NCBI GenBank assembly: GCA_021463145.1
Contig: JAJTWZ010000007.1
Span: forward strand, 1-64,000
From: Blastocatellia bacterium
Lineage (GTDB): Bacteria > Acidobacteriota > Blastocatellia > UBA7656 > JADIYM01
Length of the DNA: 64,000 bases
Reading direction: 5' to 3'
This document shows positions 10,365 to 18,856 of the stretch, piece by piece. The stretch's first letter is position 1. Every line of letters begins with the position of its first letter. Below the pieces are notes generated by a model, which saw only the letters and a list, made by a program, of their open reading frames with translations, was not told where the DNA came from and searched no databases. A program made the position numbers and the translations under genes.

Positions 10365-12170
10365 ATGACGAGGCCGGCGGATAACACTGCAGCCAAATGT
10401 CCTTCCTGCGGTACGACTGAGTTCGAGACCGGCGCAGTCGTGTGTTCGAACTGCGGTGCCGAGATATCGGGCGCCATCGACACTGCCGACCTCGCCGTTC
10501 CTCCGGGGGCTGGCGTCAGGCTCGAGGACAAGTACGTGGTGGACGGTGTCAGATGGGCCTGGGATGGCGTGACCTATCACTCGGCTCACATCGACGAACC
10601 GAACGGAGATCGCGTCATCATCGCCGAGCGCGCGGTTTCGGATCCCGATCCACTCGCCGAGGCCGGCCTTATGCGCCCCGGAGAAGCGATCGCCGTTTCG
10701 GCCAATCCATTTCATACCGAGCACGTGCTGCTGTCTCGTTTCGACTATTCCGGCATCGTGAAATCGCGATCGGTCTTCGTAGAAGCGGACCGTGCGTACA
10801 TGGTTCTCGACAGCACCGACGGAGATCCGATCGCGGATCTCGGGCCCGTTACCGAAGGCGAGGTTCGCGCCTGGGGCCTTCAGTTGTGTCAGATCGTCAG
10901 CCTTCTGCATCGGCAGGGGATCGTGCACAACGGTATCGAGCCGGGCAGCTTCATCGTGGACCCGCAACGCCGGCTCAAGTTGGGCCGATTCGATCGTTGC
11001 CGCCCGTCCGGCGCCTTCCGTTCGGATTCGCCTTTGCTGCCGCGGCCGGGATTCTCGGCGCCGGAATTGCAGCGAGTGGACGCGGACTCGGTGGTCGATC
11101 CACGTTCGGACATCTACTCGATCGGTGCTCTGCTCTACTACATGCTTGCAGGTGAAGCCCTCCCGGAGGCCGATCTGGCGTTGACCGAGAAGGGAGAGAT
11201 CGAGCTTTACCCCAAGCTGATCGTTGCCCCTGGCTTCGAGCGGATTCTCAATCGCGCACTTGCTCCGTACCCTGAGGACCGCTACAGGTCGGTCAACGAG
11301 ATGAAGCTCGCCCTCGCCGACCTGAACGTGACGGTCAATGTCCGTTCAGGTCACTTCACCGATGTCGGGAAGGTGCGCGAGCTCAACGAGGACTCGTTGC
11401 TGGTGCTGAACCTGACTCAGTATTTCGAGTCGGTTCAGACGAATATCGGTCTTTATATAGTGTCGGATGGAATGGGCGGCGAAGCGGCCGGGGAGGTGGC
11501 GAGCCGCGTGACCGTTCGCGCTATCGCCGAGTGGATCACCGACAAGCTCATCTCCGCCAGCCTTCGGTCGACACACGGAGAACGAATCGCCGCCGAGACC
11601 GAGACGGGCGGAATAAGGCTTGCGTCGAGCACGGGGGCTGACGTCAGGGCCTCCGAATTGCTGACGAACGCCATCATCCACGCCAACCAGGAAGTTCTGC
11701 AGTATGCACGGCTCAATCCGCACACGCGTGGTCTTGGGGCGACCGTGACGGCGGCGATGCTGGTTGGAAACTCGTTGACTATCGGGCACGTTGGCGACAG
11801 TCGTGCTTACGTTCTGACTTCGAGAGGAATCGAGCAGTTCACGGAGGACCACTCGATCGTCGAAAGGATGGTTCGGGAAGGGCAGATCGAGCGAGATGAA
11901 GCCCGTTATCATCCGTACCGAAATGTCATTTACCGTTCGATCGGATGCCGGGAGGAGATCGAGATCGACATCGTCAGATGCATGCTGCGTTCGGGTGAGT
12001 CCTTCGTGCTCTGCTCGGATGGACTGAACGGAATGCTCACGGACGACCAGATCAAGGATGTCGTTAACCGGAACCCGGAGCCAACCCAGGCTGCCAAGGA
12101 GTTAGTCGTCGCGGCAAATGCGCACGGCGGCGAGGACAACATTTCCGTCGTCGTGGTAACGGTGCTTTAG
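10365..12170 (+). CDS. Zinc ribbon-pseudokinase-PP2C phosphatase fusion
   Basis: A 601-residue soluble signalling protein with three parts. First, a zinc ribbon with Cys12, 15, 27 and 30. Second, a protein-kinase fold (about 50-320) that looks inactive. It has no glycine-rich loop, the VAIK-like strand reads VIIAER, the HRD-Asn block reads HNGIEPGS (188-195) and the DFG position reads GRFD, although the APE (SAPELQRVD) and DxxSxG (DIYSIGALLYYML) helices are intact. Third, an apparently complete PP2C phosphatase (about 328-600) with RELNEDSLL, SDGMGGEAAG, HVGDSRAYVL, LCSDGLNGM and GGEDNISVVVV. It would dephosphorylate Ser/Thr proteins, probably those phosphorylated by the kinase encoded 0.8 kb downstream, with the pseudokinase as substrate or nucleotide sensor. 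First gene of a five-gene same-strand cluster. Confidence 0.9.
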   Translation: MTRPADNTAAKCPSCGTTEFETGAVVCSNCGAEISGAIDTADLAVPPGAGVRLEDKYVVDGVRWAWDGVTYHSAHIDEPNGDRVIIAERAVSDPDPLAEAGLMRPGEAIAVSANPFHTEHVLLSRFDYSGIVKSRSVFVEADRAYMVLDSTDGDPIADLGPVTEGEVRAWGLQLCQIVSLLHRQGIVHNGIEPGSFIVDPQRRLKLGRFDRCRPSGAFRSDSPLLPRPGFSAPELQRVDADSVVDPRSDIYSIGALLYYMLAGEALPEADLALTEKGEIELYPKLIVAPGFERILNRALAPYPEDRYRSVNEMKLALADLNVTVNVRSGHFTDVGKVRELNEDSLLVLNLTQYFESVQTNIGLYIVSDGMGGEAAGEVASRVTVRAIAEWITDKLISASLRSTHGERIAAETETGGIRLASSTGADVRASELLTNAIIHANQEVLQYARLNPHTRGLGATVTAAMLVGNSLTIGHVGDSRAYVLTSRGIEQFTEDHSIVERMVREGQIERDEARYHPYRNVIYRSIGCREEIEIDIVRCMLRSGESFVLCSDGLNGMLTDDQIKDVVNRNPEPTQAAKELVVAANAHGGEDNISVVVVTVL

Positions 12171-12312
12171 TGTGATCTCACCGCGGCTTGCGCTGTACAA
12201 CTATGATTTCGCGTGTCGCGGTACCGATGCCATCCCGCTCGAAGTTGACGGTTTTGCCAGTGGCGGCGGCTACGTGCTGACTTTCTGACGAGGAATTTGG
12301 AGGCGGATAGAT

Positions 12313-12948
12313 ATGGTGCGATGCCACAACTGCGGTACCGAGAATCTCGACGGATCAGAGTATTGCGACGAGTGCGGTATGCGGTTGAGTGAACGGCGGC
12401 CGTCCACGGCCGACCTGATGCGCCCGCCCGGAGCGCCTTCGTTTTCGGCGTCTGACATCGTACCGAAGCCGGCCGTCCCGGCCGGACAGGCAGGCGAGCC
12501 TTCGGATCAGACGCTTCAGATGAGCTCAACTGGTCAGACCAGCGCCCCGGTGGTCTCACCCATCCCGGTTTCGTCTTCGGCCGGCCACAAGATTCCTCCT
12601 GGCTCGGCGGTGGCCAGGCTGATCATCGAGCGGGGCGGCCGTATCGGAAAGGAATTCGCCGTTGCCGGCGGCGAAACGAACATTGGAAGGTGGGATGCGG
12701 ATGGCGGGATCTTTCCGGACGTCGACCTCGACCAGGATGATCCGGAAGCGAAGGTCTCGCGCCGGCACGCGCGGATCATGCGCGAGGGAGGACAATTCTT
12801 CATCGAGGACCTCGGGTCGACGAACGGCACATTCATCAATCGAGGGCGCCGGCTTCTGCCTGGAAACCGTCATCCACTCAACAACGGCGACGAGATCATC
12901 GTGGGCAAGACATTTTTGAAATTCGTCGTCGAGGGAGCGCCGTTCTAG
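12313..12948 (+). CDS. Zinc ribbon-FHA domain protein
   Basis: A 211-residue phosphothreonine-binding adaptor. The N-terminal zinc ribbon has Cys4, 7, 18 and 21, and a proline/serine-rich linker follows to about residue 95. The C-terminal FHA domain has the conserved NIGRWD turn, KVSRRHARI and STNGTFINR. GGAGG lies about 9 bases before the ATG. FHA domains bind phosphothreonine peptides. The kinase encoded 64 bases downstream carries a closely similar FHA and is the obvious partner. No catalytic domain or membrane segment is present, so it is probably a scaffold or readout protein. Confidence 0.92.
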   Translation: MVRCHNCGTENLDGSEYCDECGMRLSERRPSTADLMRPPGAPSFSASDIVPKPAVPAGQAGEPSDQTLQMSSTGQTSAPVVSPIPVSSSAGHKIPPGSAVARLIIERGGRIGKEFAVAGGETNIGRWDADGGIFPDVDLDQDDPEAKVSRRHARIMREGGQFFIEDLGSTNGTFINRGRRLLPGNRHPLNNGDEIIVGKTFLKFVVEGAPF

Positions 12949-13012
12949 TTAGTCGACGGCCTCTCGCCGAATCGGGACTCGATTCGCACCAGCAAGGACG
13001 CACCCGCACGTT

Positions 13013-14341
13013 ATGGACAAACCTAGACCGGTGGGCACAACGCTCGAGCCGGGCACCCTGCTAAACGACCGCTATTACATCGTGAAGCGGATCGGAGGTG
13101 GGGGCATGGGCTCCGTCTACCAGGCGCGTGACAAGCGCCTGGCGGACAGGTTGTGCGCGGTCAAGGAAATGATCGAGATGTTCGCCGACGAGGGTCAGCG
13201 CGCGAAGGCCGTGGAAGACTTCACTCGCGAGGCACAGCTGCTGGCATCGCTCGAGCATCGGTCGATCCCGACCATCTTCGACTATTTCATCGAGGGCGGC
13301 CGCTACTACCTGGTGATGAAGTACATCTCAGGCGGCGACCTCGCTGACCAGATGCGCAAGCGCGGTGGCCGGGTTGACGAGTTGACGGTCACGAAGTGGG
13401 CAATCCAGGTGTCGGACGTTCTGCACTACATACATAACCAGGACCCCCCGATCATCTATCGCGACCTGAAGCCAGCCAACCTGATGCTTGACGATAAGCA
13501 GGGCAAGATCATGCTTATCGACTTCGGCATCGCCCGCTTCGTCGCACCAACACAGAAGGGCGTAACGGCAATCGGGACGATGGGCTACGCCCCGCCCGAA
13601 CTGTTCGCCGGTAAGGTGCAGGCGCGGTCGGACCTGTATTCGCTTGGCGCCACGGTGTTTCACTTGCTGACAGGGTCGGATCCACAGGACAACCCGCTCC
13701 TGATTTTCGACTTCTCGAAGAATCCCAGACCGTCTCAGTTGAACCCCGCCATCACGAGCGACATGGACTCGATAATTACCCGGACGGTCTCGCACCGGCC
13801 CGAGGACCGTCCATCGTCGGCGCTCGAGTTGATGCGGATGTTGGAGGAACACGAGCGACGACTGGTTCAACCCCATTCGAGTGCGGAACCCCTCGTACCG
13901 GTCGTGAGCGACGGGACCATCTTCTGTGGCAATTGCGGAACACGAATAGCTGGTGACGACGTCTTCTGCGCCCATTGTGGAGCCCGGCAGCGGCACGGCG
14001 CGCCGGGCCGCCCGTCAGCGCGCCTTCAGTTGGCGGCCTCGAACGATTCGGCAGCGGCTTTCGTTCTCGACAAGGACAGTCATCTGATCGGGCGGACCGA
14101 TCCACATACGGGTATCTTTCCTGAAGTAGACCTGTCGCCGTACGATCCTGAGACGAAAGTGTCGCGCCGGCACGCCCGCATCTATCGTCAGGGGCAACAA
14201 TTCCTGATCGAGGATCTGTCCAGCGTGAACGGAACGACCATTAACGGAGCCATTCGCTTGCCTCCAAAGCAACCTCGGGTACTCAACAGTGGAGACGATT
14301 TGAAGCTCGGCGAGACGATGCTGAAGTTCGTGCTTGGATGA
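13013..14341 (+). CDS. Ser/Thr protein kinase with C-terminal zinc ribbon and FHA domain
   Basis: Hanks-type kinase of 442 residues. Glycine loop IGGGGMGSVYQA, ATP lysine in CAVKEM, catalytic loop YRDLKPANLM with Asp151, DFG at 170-172, and GYAPPELFAG in the activation segment are all present, so it should be active. The kinase domain (about 18-290) is followed by a zinc ribbon (CGNCGTRIAGDDVFCAHCG from about 305) and an FHA domain (about 345-440; IGRTDPHTG, KVSRRHARI, SSVNGTTING). There is no transmembrane or PASTA region, so it is cytoplasmic, unlike PknB-type kinases. It is 3 bases from the RDD membrane-protein gene, which suggests translational coupling. Likely autophosphorylates and recruits partners through FHA. 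Confidence 0.95.
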   Translation: MDKPRPVGTTLEPGTLLNDRYYIVKRIGGGGMGSVYQARDKRLADRLCAVKEMIEMFADEGQRAKAVEDFTREAQLLASLEHRSIPTIFDYFIEGGRYYLVMKYISGGDLADQMRKRGGRVDELTVTKWAIQVSDVLHYIHNQDPPIIYRDLKPANLMLDDKQGKIMLIDFGIARFVAPTQKGVTAIGTMGYAPPELFAGKVQARSDLYSLGATVFHLLTGSDPQDNPLLIFDFSKNPRPSQLNPAITSDMDSIITRTVSHRPEDRPSSALELMRMLEEHERRLVQPHSSAEPLVPVVSDGTIFCGNCGTRIAGDDVFCAHCGARQRHGAPGRPSARLQLAASNDSAAAFVLDKDSHLIGRTDPHTGIFPEVDLSPYDPETKVSRRHARIYRQGQQFLIEDLSSVNGTTINGAIRLPPKQPRVLNSGDDLKLGETMLKFVLG

Positions 14342-14344
14342 GGT

Positions 14345-14971
14345 ATGGGTTTGACGTGCAGGCAGTGCGGTAGTTCGCTCCACGACCGGTCGAAGTTTTG
14401 CCCGAAGTGCGGCGCGCGTGTGTCGGGGTCAGGGCCGCTTGTCTCGACGGTGGCAGTCGCCGAACGGGAAGAGGCCGAGACGGAGGCATTCGACCTGGAA
14501 TCTGCTCCTTCGCCGCCGCGTGAATTCGAGGCGCCTCGCGGGCAGGCCCTGGACTATGAGCGGGCCGACTTCGGGCAGCGGCTTGGTGCCTTTCTCTTCG
14601 ATTTGCTTCTGTTTCTGATTGTGCTCATGTCTGCGACTTTTCTGCTGTCGAGCTACAGCGAAAGGTCGATCGTGTCGAGCAATGCCATGCTCGTGGCGTT
14701 CTACTGCGTAGCGTTCCTGCTTTTCGGGTTCAACTTCATTCTGCTGGCTGGACGAACGGGCCAGACAGTCGGCAAACGGCTCGTAGGCATTCGAATCGTG
14801 AAGGTGGACCACGCTCCTGCCGGTTACATGAGCGTCGTACTTCGGCACGTAGTTGGCTATCTGCTTTCCACAGTGGGATTTTTTCTCGGATTCGTCTGGA
14901 TCGTCTGGGATTCGCGCAATCAAGGTTGGCACGACAAGATAGCGCGGACCATTGTCGTACTTGCCCGATGA
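14345..14971 (+). CDS. Zinc ribbon-RDD family membrane protein
   Basis: A 208-residue membrane protein with an N-terminal cytoplasmic zinc ribbon (Cys5, 8, 19, 22) and an acidic linker, then an RDD domain from about residue 75. The RDD domain has FGQRLGAFLFDLLLF, a second hydrophobic helix, TGQTVGKRLVGIRIV and a third helix ending WDSRNQGWHDKIARTIVV, which is the family layout. RDD proteins are multi-spanning and in some species act in ion transport or stress tolerance; substrates are mostly unknown. The shared zinc ribbon ties it to the kinase and FHA proteins of this cluster, so it may be the membrane anchor or the regulated target. It starts 3 bases after the kinase stop. Confidence 0.88.
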   Translation: MGLTCRQCGSSLHDRSKFCPKCGARVSGSGPLVSTVAVAEREEAETEAFDLESAPSPPREFEAPRGQALDYERADFGQRLGAFLFDLLLFLIVLMSATFLLSSYSERSIVSSNAMLVAFYCVAFLLFGFNFILLAGRTGQTVGKRLVGIRIVKVDHAPAGYMSVVLRHVVGYLLSTVGFFLGFVWIVWDSRNQGWHDKIARTIVVLAR

Positions 14972-15010
14972 CCGGCCCGCCACTCGAAGGGGCCGGCGCT
15001 TCGCGACTCC

Positions 15011-16729
15011 ATGCCTGAGATCGTAATCAAGCCGAAGGCATCCGGCATTTACACCGTGCCGCTCGAGAAGGTCCGGACGACGCTCGGCCGCTCGTCGCGA
15101 AACGACGTATGCCTGAGCGACCCTTTCGCGTCGCGCTTTCACGTCGAAGTGCGACGGGAAGGCGACGACTATTTCGTGGCGGATGTGGGAAGCGCCAACG
15201 GCACTCTCTTGAACGGCATGCTTCTGGCCCGCCAGACGCGGCTGCAACCGAACGACGAGCTCCGGATCGGCGAAACGACGATCACGTTTGCGCGAGAGTC
15301 GAATGCATCGGTCGCCTCGAGCACCTCAATCCTATGGACGGAGGCCCACAAGAGTCAGGAACCGGACGTCACGATCCAATCCGCGCGACCCGGGCGGCGC
15401 ACGTCGGGTTTCCTGGATTCGCTTCGCAACACTTCGCCGGACGTGACGAGTGGCACCGTTTCGAAAGCCATGTCGGATGCTTTCGAACGCCGCGACCTGC
15501 TCGCGGTCGTCAGCAAGGTTGGAGTTGCGCTTCTTTCCGACACAACGCTGGATCAGACGTTCGACCTCGTCATGGACCTCGTGTTCGACACGATTCCGGC
15601 CGAGCGCGGTTTCCTCTTCCTCCTCGATGGCGAAGACCTGCTGCTCAAGGTGTCGCGATCGCGGACGGGGCCGGCCACGCCGAATACGGCCGATATCCAG
15701 ATCAGCCGGTCGATATCCGAACGGGTATTCAAGGAAGGCGTCGCCGTGCTCACGTCGGACGCAATGCACGATCCCAGGTTCCAGGCTGCGGACTCGATCA
15801 TTCTCTCCGCCGTCAGGTCGGTCATGGCGGTTCCCTTGAGCCTGGCGGATCAGACCTTCGGGATGATCTACGTCGACAACGCATACGACAGCAGGTTCAC
15901 CGAGGACGACCTGAAGGTTCTGACGACCGTTGCGGGTGTAGCTTCCATCAAGATCGAGAATGCGAAGCTCTCGGACGAGCGCCTGGAGAAGAAGAGGCTC
16001 CAGGAGGAACTCAAGGTCGCAAGCGAGATCCAGATGCGGCTTCAACCGGTCTGCCCCCCACCGATCGACGGGTACAGCATCTGCGCCTACAGCATATCGT
16101 CGCGGGAGATCGGGGGCGATTACTACGACTATATCGAGCGCAGGAAACAGGGTCGTTACGCGCTCGCGCTCGGGGACGTATCCGGGAAGGGAATTGGCGC
16201 CGCGTTGCTGATGAGCTCGCTCCACGCCGCGGTTCGAGCTCAGACTCAGACGCAACATCCGATCCGCGAGATGATGGCGAACCTGAATCAGTACATCGCC
16301 GACAACTCACCCGAGAACAAGTTCCTCACGCTCTTCTATACGGAGCTCGATCCTTTGACCGGCGACCTCCATTACGCGAATTGCGGGCACAATCCACCAA
16401 TTCTTGTCAGGTCGACAGGGCAGGTGGAGTTGCTTGCCGCGACGGGCCTGCCGATCGGAATCCTGCACGAGGCGGAATACGAAGAAGCGTGCGTGAAACT
16501 CTGGCCGGGAGACGTGCTCGTCGTCTACAGCGACGGCATCACCGAGTCGGTGAACACGGTCGACGAGGAATTCGGCGAGGAGCGTCTCATCGCCGTCGTG
16601 ACGAAGAACCTCAATGCATCCGCCGGCAAGATCCGTGACCGGATCGACGAAGCTCTGTCGCGATTCGTCGGCGTAGCGGCGCCAGTCGACGACATGACGC
16701 TGCTGATAGTGAAGCACGGCGCGAGCTGA
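15011..16729 (+). CDS. FHA-GAF-SpoIIE (RsbU-type) PPM phosphatase
   Basis: A 572-residue cytoplasmic phosphatase. Residues 1-95 form an FHA domain (TLGRSSRNDV, SRFHVEV, GSANGTLLNG). Residues 165-320 form a GAF sensor domain (LVFDTIPAERGFLFLLDGED, AVPLSLADQTFGMIYVDN). Residues 330-570 form a SpoIIE-type PP2C phosphatase (EIGGDYYDYIE, LGDVSGKGIGAALLMSS, YANCGHNPPILV, VVYSDGITESVN, DDMTLLIVKHG). Such enzymes usually dephosphorylate anti-anti-sigma (STAS) proteins or other phospho-Ser/Thr targets in response to a small ligand. No STAS or RsbW gene is adjacent, so the target may be in the phosphoprotein cluster itself. Last gene of that cluster, 39 bases after the RDD gene. Confidence 0.94.
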   Translation: MPEIVIKPKASGIYTVPLEKVRTTLGRSSRNDVCLSDPFASRFHVEVRREGDDYFVADVGSANGTLLNGMLLARQTRLQPNDELRIGETTITFARESNASVASSTSILWTEAHKSQEPDVTIQSARPGRRTSGFLDSLRNTSPDVTSGTVSKAMSDAFERRDLLAVVSKVGVALLSDTTLDQTFDLVMDLVFDTIPAERGFLFLLDGEDLLLKVSRSRTGPATPNTADIQISRSISERVFKEGVAVLTSDAMHDPRFQAADSIILSAVRSVMAVPLSLADQTFGMIYVDNAYDSRFTEDDLKVLTTVAGVASIKIENAKLSDERLEKKRLQEELKVASEIQMRLQPVCPPPIDGYSICAYSISSREIGGDYYDYIERRKQGRYALALGDVSGKGIGAALLMSSLHAAVRAQTQTQHPIREMMANLNQYIADNSPENKFLTLFYTELDPLTGDLHYANCGHNPPILVRSTGQVELLAATGLPIGILHEAEYEEACVKLWPGDVLVVYSDGITESVNTVDEEFGEERLIAVVTKNLNASAGKIRDRIDEALSRFVGVAAPVDDMTLLIVKHGAS

Positions 16730-16765
16730 TTTCGCCGCGTTAGCCGGCGTCTGGCCGATCGGATC

Positions 16766-18508
16766 TCACTGGCTGCCGCACTTGCCGTCGATCGTTCGTT
16801 TGAGCGCCTGAACGTCGCTCTGAGATGGATCCAGTTGAAGCGCCTTGCGAACGGCCGCTTGCGCGCTGGCGCAGTCGTTTCGGAACACATAGATCCTGCC
16901 CAGCAGCACGTACCCGGCCACGGATCTGGGATCCCAGAACGTGGCCGCCTTCAGGGCCTCGATAGAACGGTCGTAGTCGCCCATTCGCTCGAAAGCGCGC
17001 CCGCGGAGAAGGTGAGCCTCGGCATTGTCCGGATTCGACTGCAGCACACGGCCAAGTTCGTCGAGCGCTTCGCGATCGCGGCCCGCCTGATAGAACTCGC
17101 GCGCCCGCACCAGCGAATCATTTGCCGCAATGCTCGCTTCGGCGCTTCCCGTGGCGGACGGCACGGCAGTCGCGGCATCGCGGTCGCGCTTGAGCCGGAT
17201 CAGCGCCGCACGCGAGAATCTCGTCTTGAGGCGCGAAAGCTCCGGAATGGACTTCTTCGTCTCCCATTGCGCAAACGACGGCAGATGGCGCTTCGCCTGG
17301 TCCAGAGCTTCGGCTGCCTCGGCGCTTCTCCCCGTGCGTTCGCAGGCTTTCCACAGCAGGTAGTAGGCCTCTCCATCCATCGCGGAAAGCCGGACCGGTT
17401 CGCCATCGGCCGCCTTGCGGCGAATCGCCTTCTGAAGCTGGTCGGCCGCGGCGCCGAAATCGCCCTTCAGATAGAGCGAGTAACCATAGTTGAACTGCGT
17501 ATCGAGGTCACGAGTCGCGGCCTCGGCGGCCGGCTTCAGGTATATGTTCGCGTCGTCGTACCGGCCTGCCCGGACGTAGACCACGCCGGCATTGTTGTAC
17601 ACCTCGTAGAGCGGCATTCTTGGCACGAGGTCGGTGAACGTCTTCAATGCCTGGTCGTTCTGCTTGAGGTTGGCCTGCGATACTCCGACATAGAACGCCG
17701 CTTCCGTGGCGCGAGGATACCTCGAGTCGACGAGCTGTAGCGTCTTCACGGCGTCCTGCCAGTTGCCATCCAGGAACGAGAGGCGCCCCAGCTCGAAAAT
17801 CGCCTGCGTGTACTGCCCCTGATCCTTGCGCTCCTTCGAATAGGTCTCGATCGCGCGCGACAGAAACAGCGCCTTGTTCTTGCGATCCGCCGTAGTGACC
17901 GCCTTCATGAAATCGGCGAAGGCGTCGACCGGCACCTTGGTGGCCGATCCGATGAGGTCGTCCTTCGAGAATGGAAGCGACGGGTTGCGCTGCTTCATGA
18001 TCTCGTAAGCCATCTCCCCCTGGATCTCCTGCAAGTCCGACAGCTTGCCACCGCGATTCAATTCACGTCCGACCACGCGCCCTTCGCGGATATCGATGAG
18101 GCGCGCAGCGACGGTCACGGTCTCCTTGCCCTTCTCGGTGCCATCGACGCGGTACGTGCCAGCGATGACGAGATCTGCTCCGGCCCGCTCTCCAATCTTG
18201 ATCGACGTGGCTCGCGTGAGGATCGCGGCGACGGGCAGTCCTTCGCGCTCATAAGCGAGGTTACGCTCGTCTGGCCGGATGGACACGACGTCGGCTCCAA
18301 GGTCGAGCAACTCGGAGAGCATCTCCGAGAAGCTCTCGCCTATCCAGTTGTACTCCGGCCGCTTCGAGGTGTTCTCGAATGGAAATACCAGGACCGTGTC
18401 GGTCGTGGTGGCAACTGGAGACTCCGGCAACGCCGACGAGTGAACCGAAGCGGGAAGTGTGGCCGCAAGAAGCGGAGCGACGAGCAAGGCGAACGACAAT
18501 AATCTCAT
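16766..18508 (-). CDS. Secreted TPR protein with FlgO/CsgG-like N-terminal domain
   Basis: A 580-residue exported protein: signal peptide (MRLLSFALLVAPLLAATL), then a domain of about 170 residues resembling FlgO/CsgG/LpoB-type envelope proteins. Visible elements are TVLVFPFENTSKRPEYNWIG, IGERAGADLVIAGTYRV and VAARLIDIREGRVVG. The rest is tetratricopeptide repeats, clearest in AEAHLLRGRAFERMGDYDRSI and the following VAGYVLLGRIYVFRN. Probably a periplasmic or outer-membrane assembly factor; no enzymatic residues were recognised. The ATG at 18508 is preferred over an upstream TTG, because the upstream bases form the terminator of the tRNA transcript and the ATG begins a clean signal peptide. No good ribosome site is visible. 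Confidence 0.8.
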   Translation of the reverse strand: MRLLSFALLVAPLLAATLPASVHSSALPESPVATTTDTVLVFPFENTSKRPEYNWIGESFSEMLSELLDLGADVVSIRPDERNLAYEREGLPVAAILTRATSIKIGERAGADLVIAGTYRVDGTEKGKETVTVAARLIDIREGRVVGRELNRGGKLSDLQEIQGEMAYEIMKQRNPSLPFSKDDLIGSATKVPVDAFADFMKAVTTADRKNKALFLSRAIETYSKERKDQGQYTQAIFELGRLSFLDGNWQDAVKTLQLVDSRYPRATEAAFYVGVSQANLKQNDQALKTFTDLVPRMPLYEVYNNAGVVYVRAGRYDDANIYLKPAAEAATRDLDTQFNYGYSLYLKGDFGAAADQLQKAIRRKAADGEPVRLSAMDGEAYYLLWKACERTGRSAEAAEALDQAKRHLPSFAQWETKKSIPELSRLKTRFSRAALIRLKRDRDAATAVPSATGSAEASIAANDSLVRAREFYQAGRDREALDELGRVLQSNPDNAEAHLLRGRAFERMGDYDRSIEALKAATFWDPRSVAGYVLLGRIYVFRNDCASAQAAVRKALQLDPSQSDVQALKRTIDGKCGSQ

Positions 18509-18512
18509 GATG

Positions 18513-18552
18513 AAAAACCACGAGCCGCGCACCGACAAGCGACGCGCGGCTC
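18513..18552 (-). terminator. Intrinsic terminator after tRNA-Glu
   Basis: On the minus strand GAGCCGCGC (18552-18544) pairs with GCGCGGCTC (18530-18522), and GTGGTTTTT follows. A GC-rich 9-bp stem plus a T-tract is a canonical rho-independent terminator. It ends only a few bases before the start codon of the TPR gene. Confidence 0.75.
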
Positions 18553-18561
18553 CTGTGGAAA

Positions 18562-18634
<73 letters not shown>

Positions 18635-18643
18635 ATAAAAAAA

Positions 18644-18716
<73 letters not shown>

Positions 18717-18766
18717 CCACTTGTCTTCCGTTCCGACAACATCATCGGCCCTTCAGACGACGGCGT

Positions 18767-18795
18767 ATCTTACTGACGTTGCCTGATTGCGTCAA
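18767..18795 (-). promoter_or_regulatory. Sigma-70-like promoter of the tRNA-Lys/tRNA-Glu unit
   Basis: On the minus strand TTGACG (18795-18790), a 17-base spacer and TAAGAT (18772-18767) stand about 50 bases before the 5' end of tRNA-Lys. Spacing is ideal and both boxes are near consensus. Confidence 0.65.
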
Positions 18796-18856
18796 CGCAG
18801 GGGTGTCTCCGCCGCAGCGGGCCGCAACCCGGCAATTCGAAGCGGAGCGCGATGCC

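Noticed and set aside
12171-12312. Promoter in the gap before the zinc ribbon-FHA gene
   Set aside because: TTGACG is present but no acceptable -10 stands at the right distance.
15109-16638. A 509-codon second + frame inside the FHA-GAF-SpoIIE gene
   Set aside because: Arginine-rich out-of-phase frame; the true frame carries FHA, GAF and SpoIIE motifs throughout.
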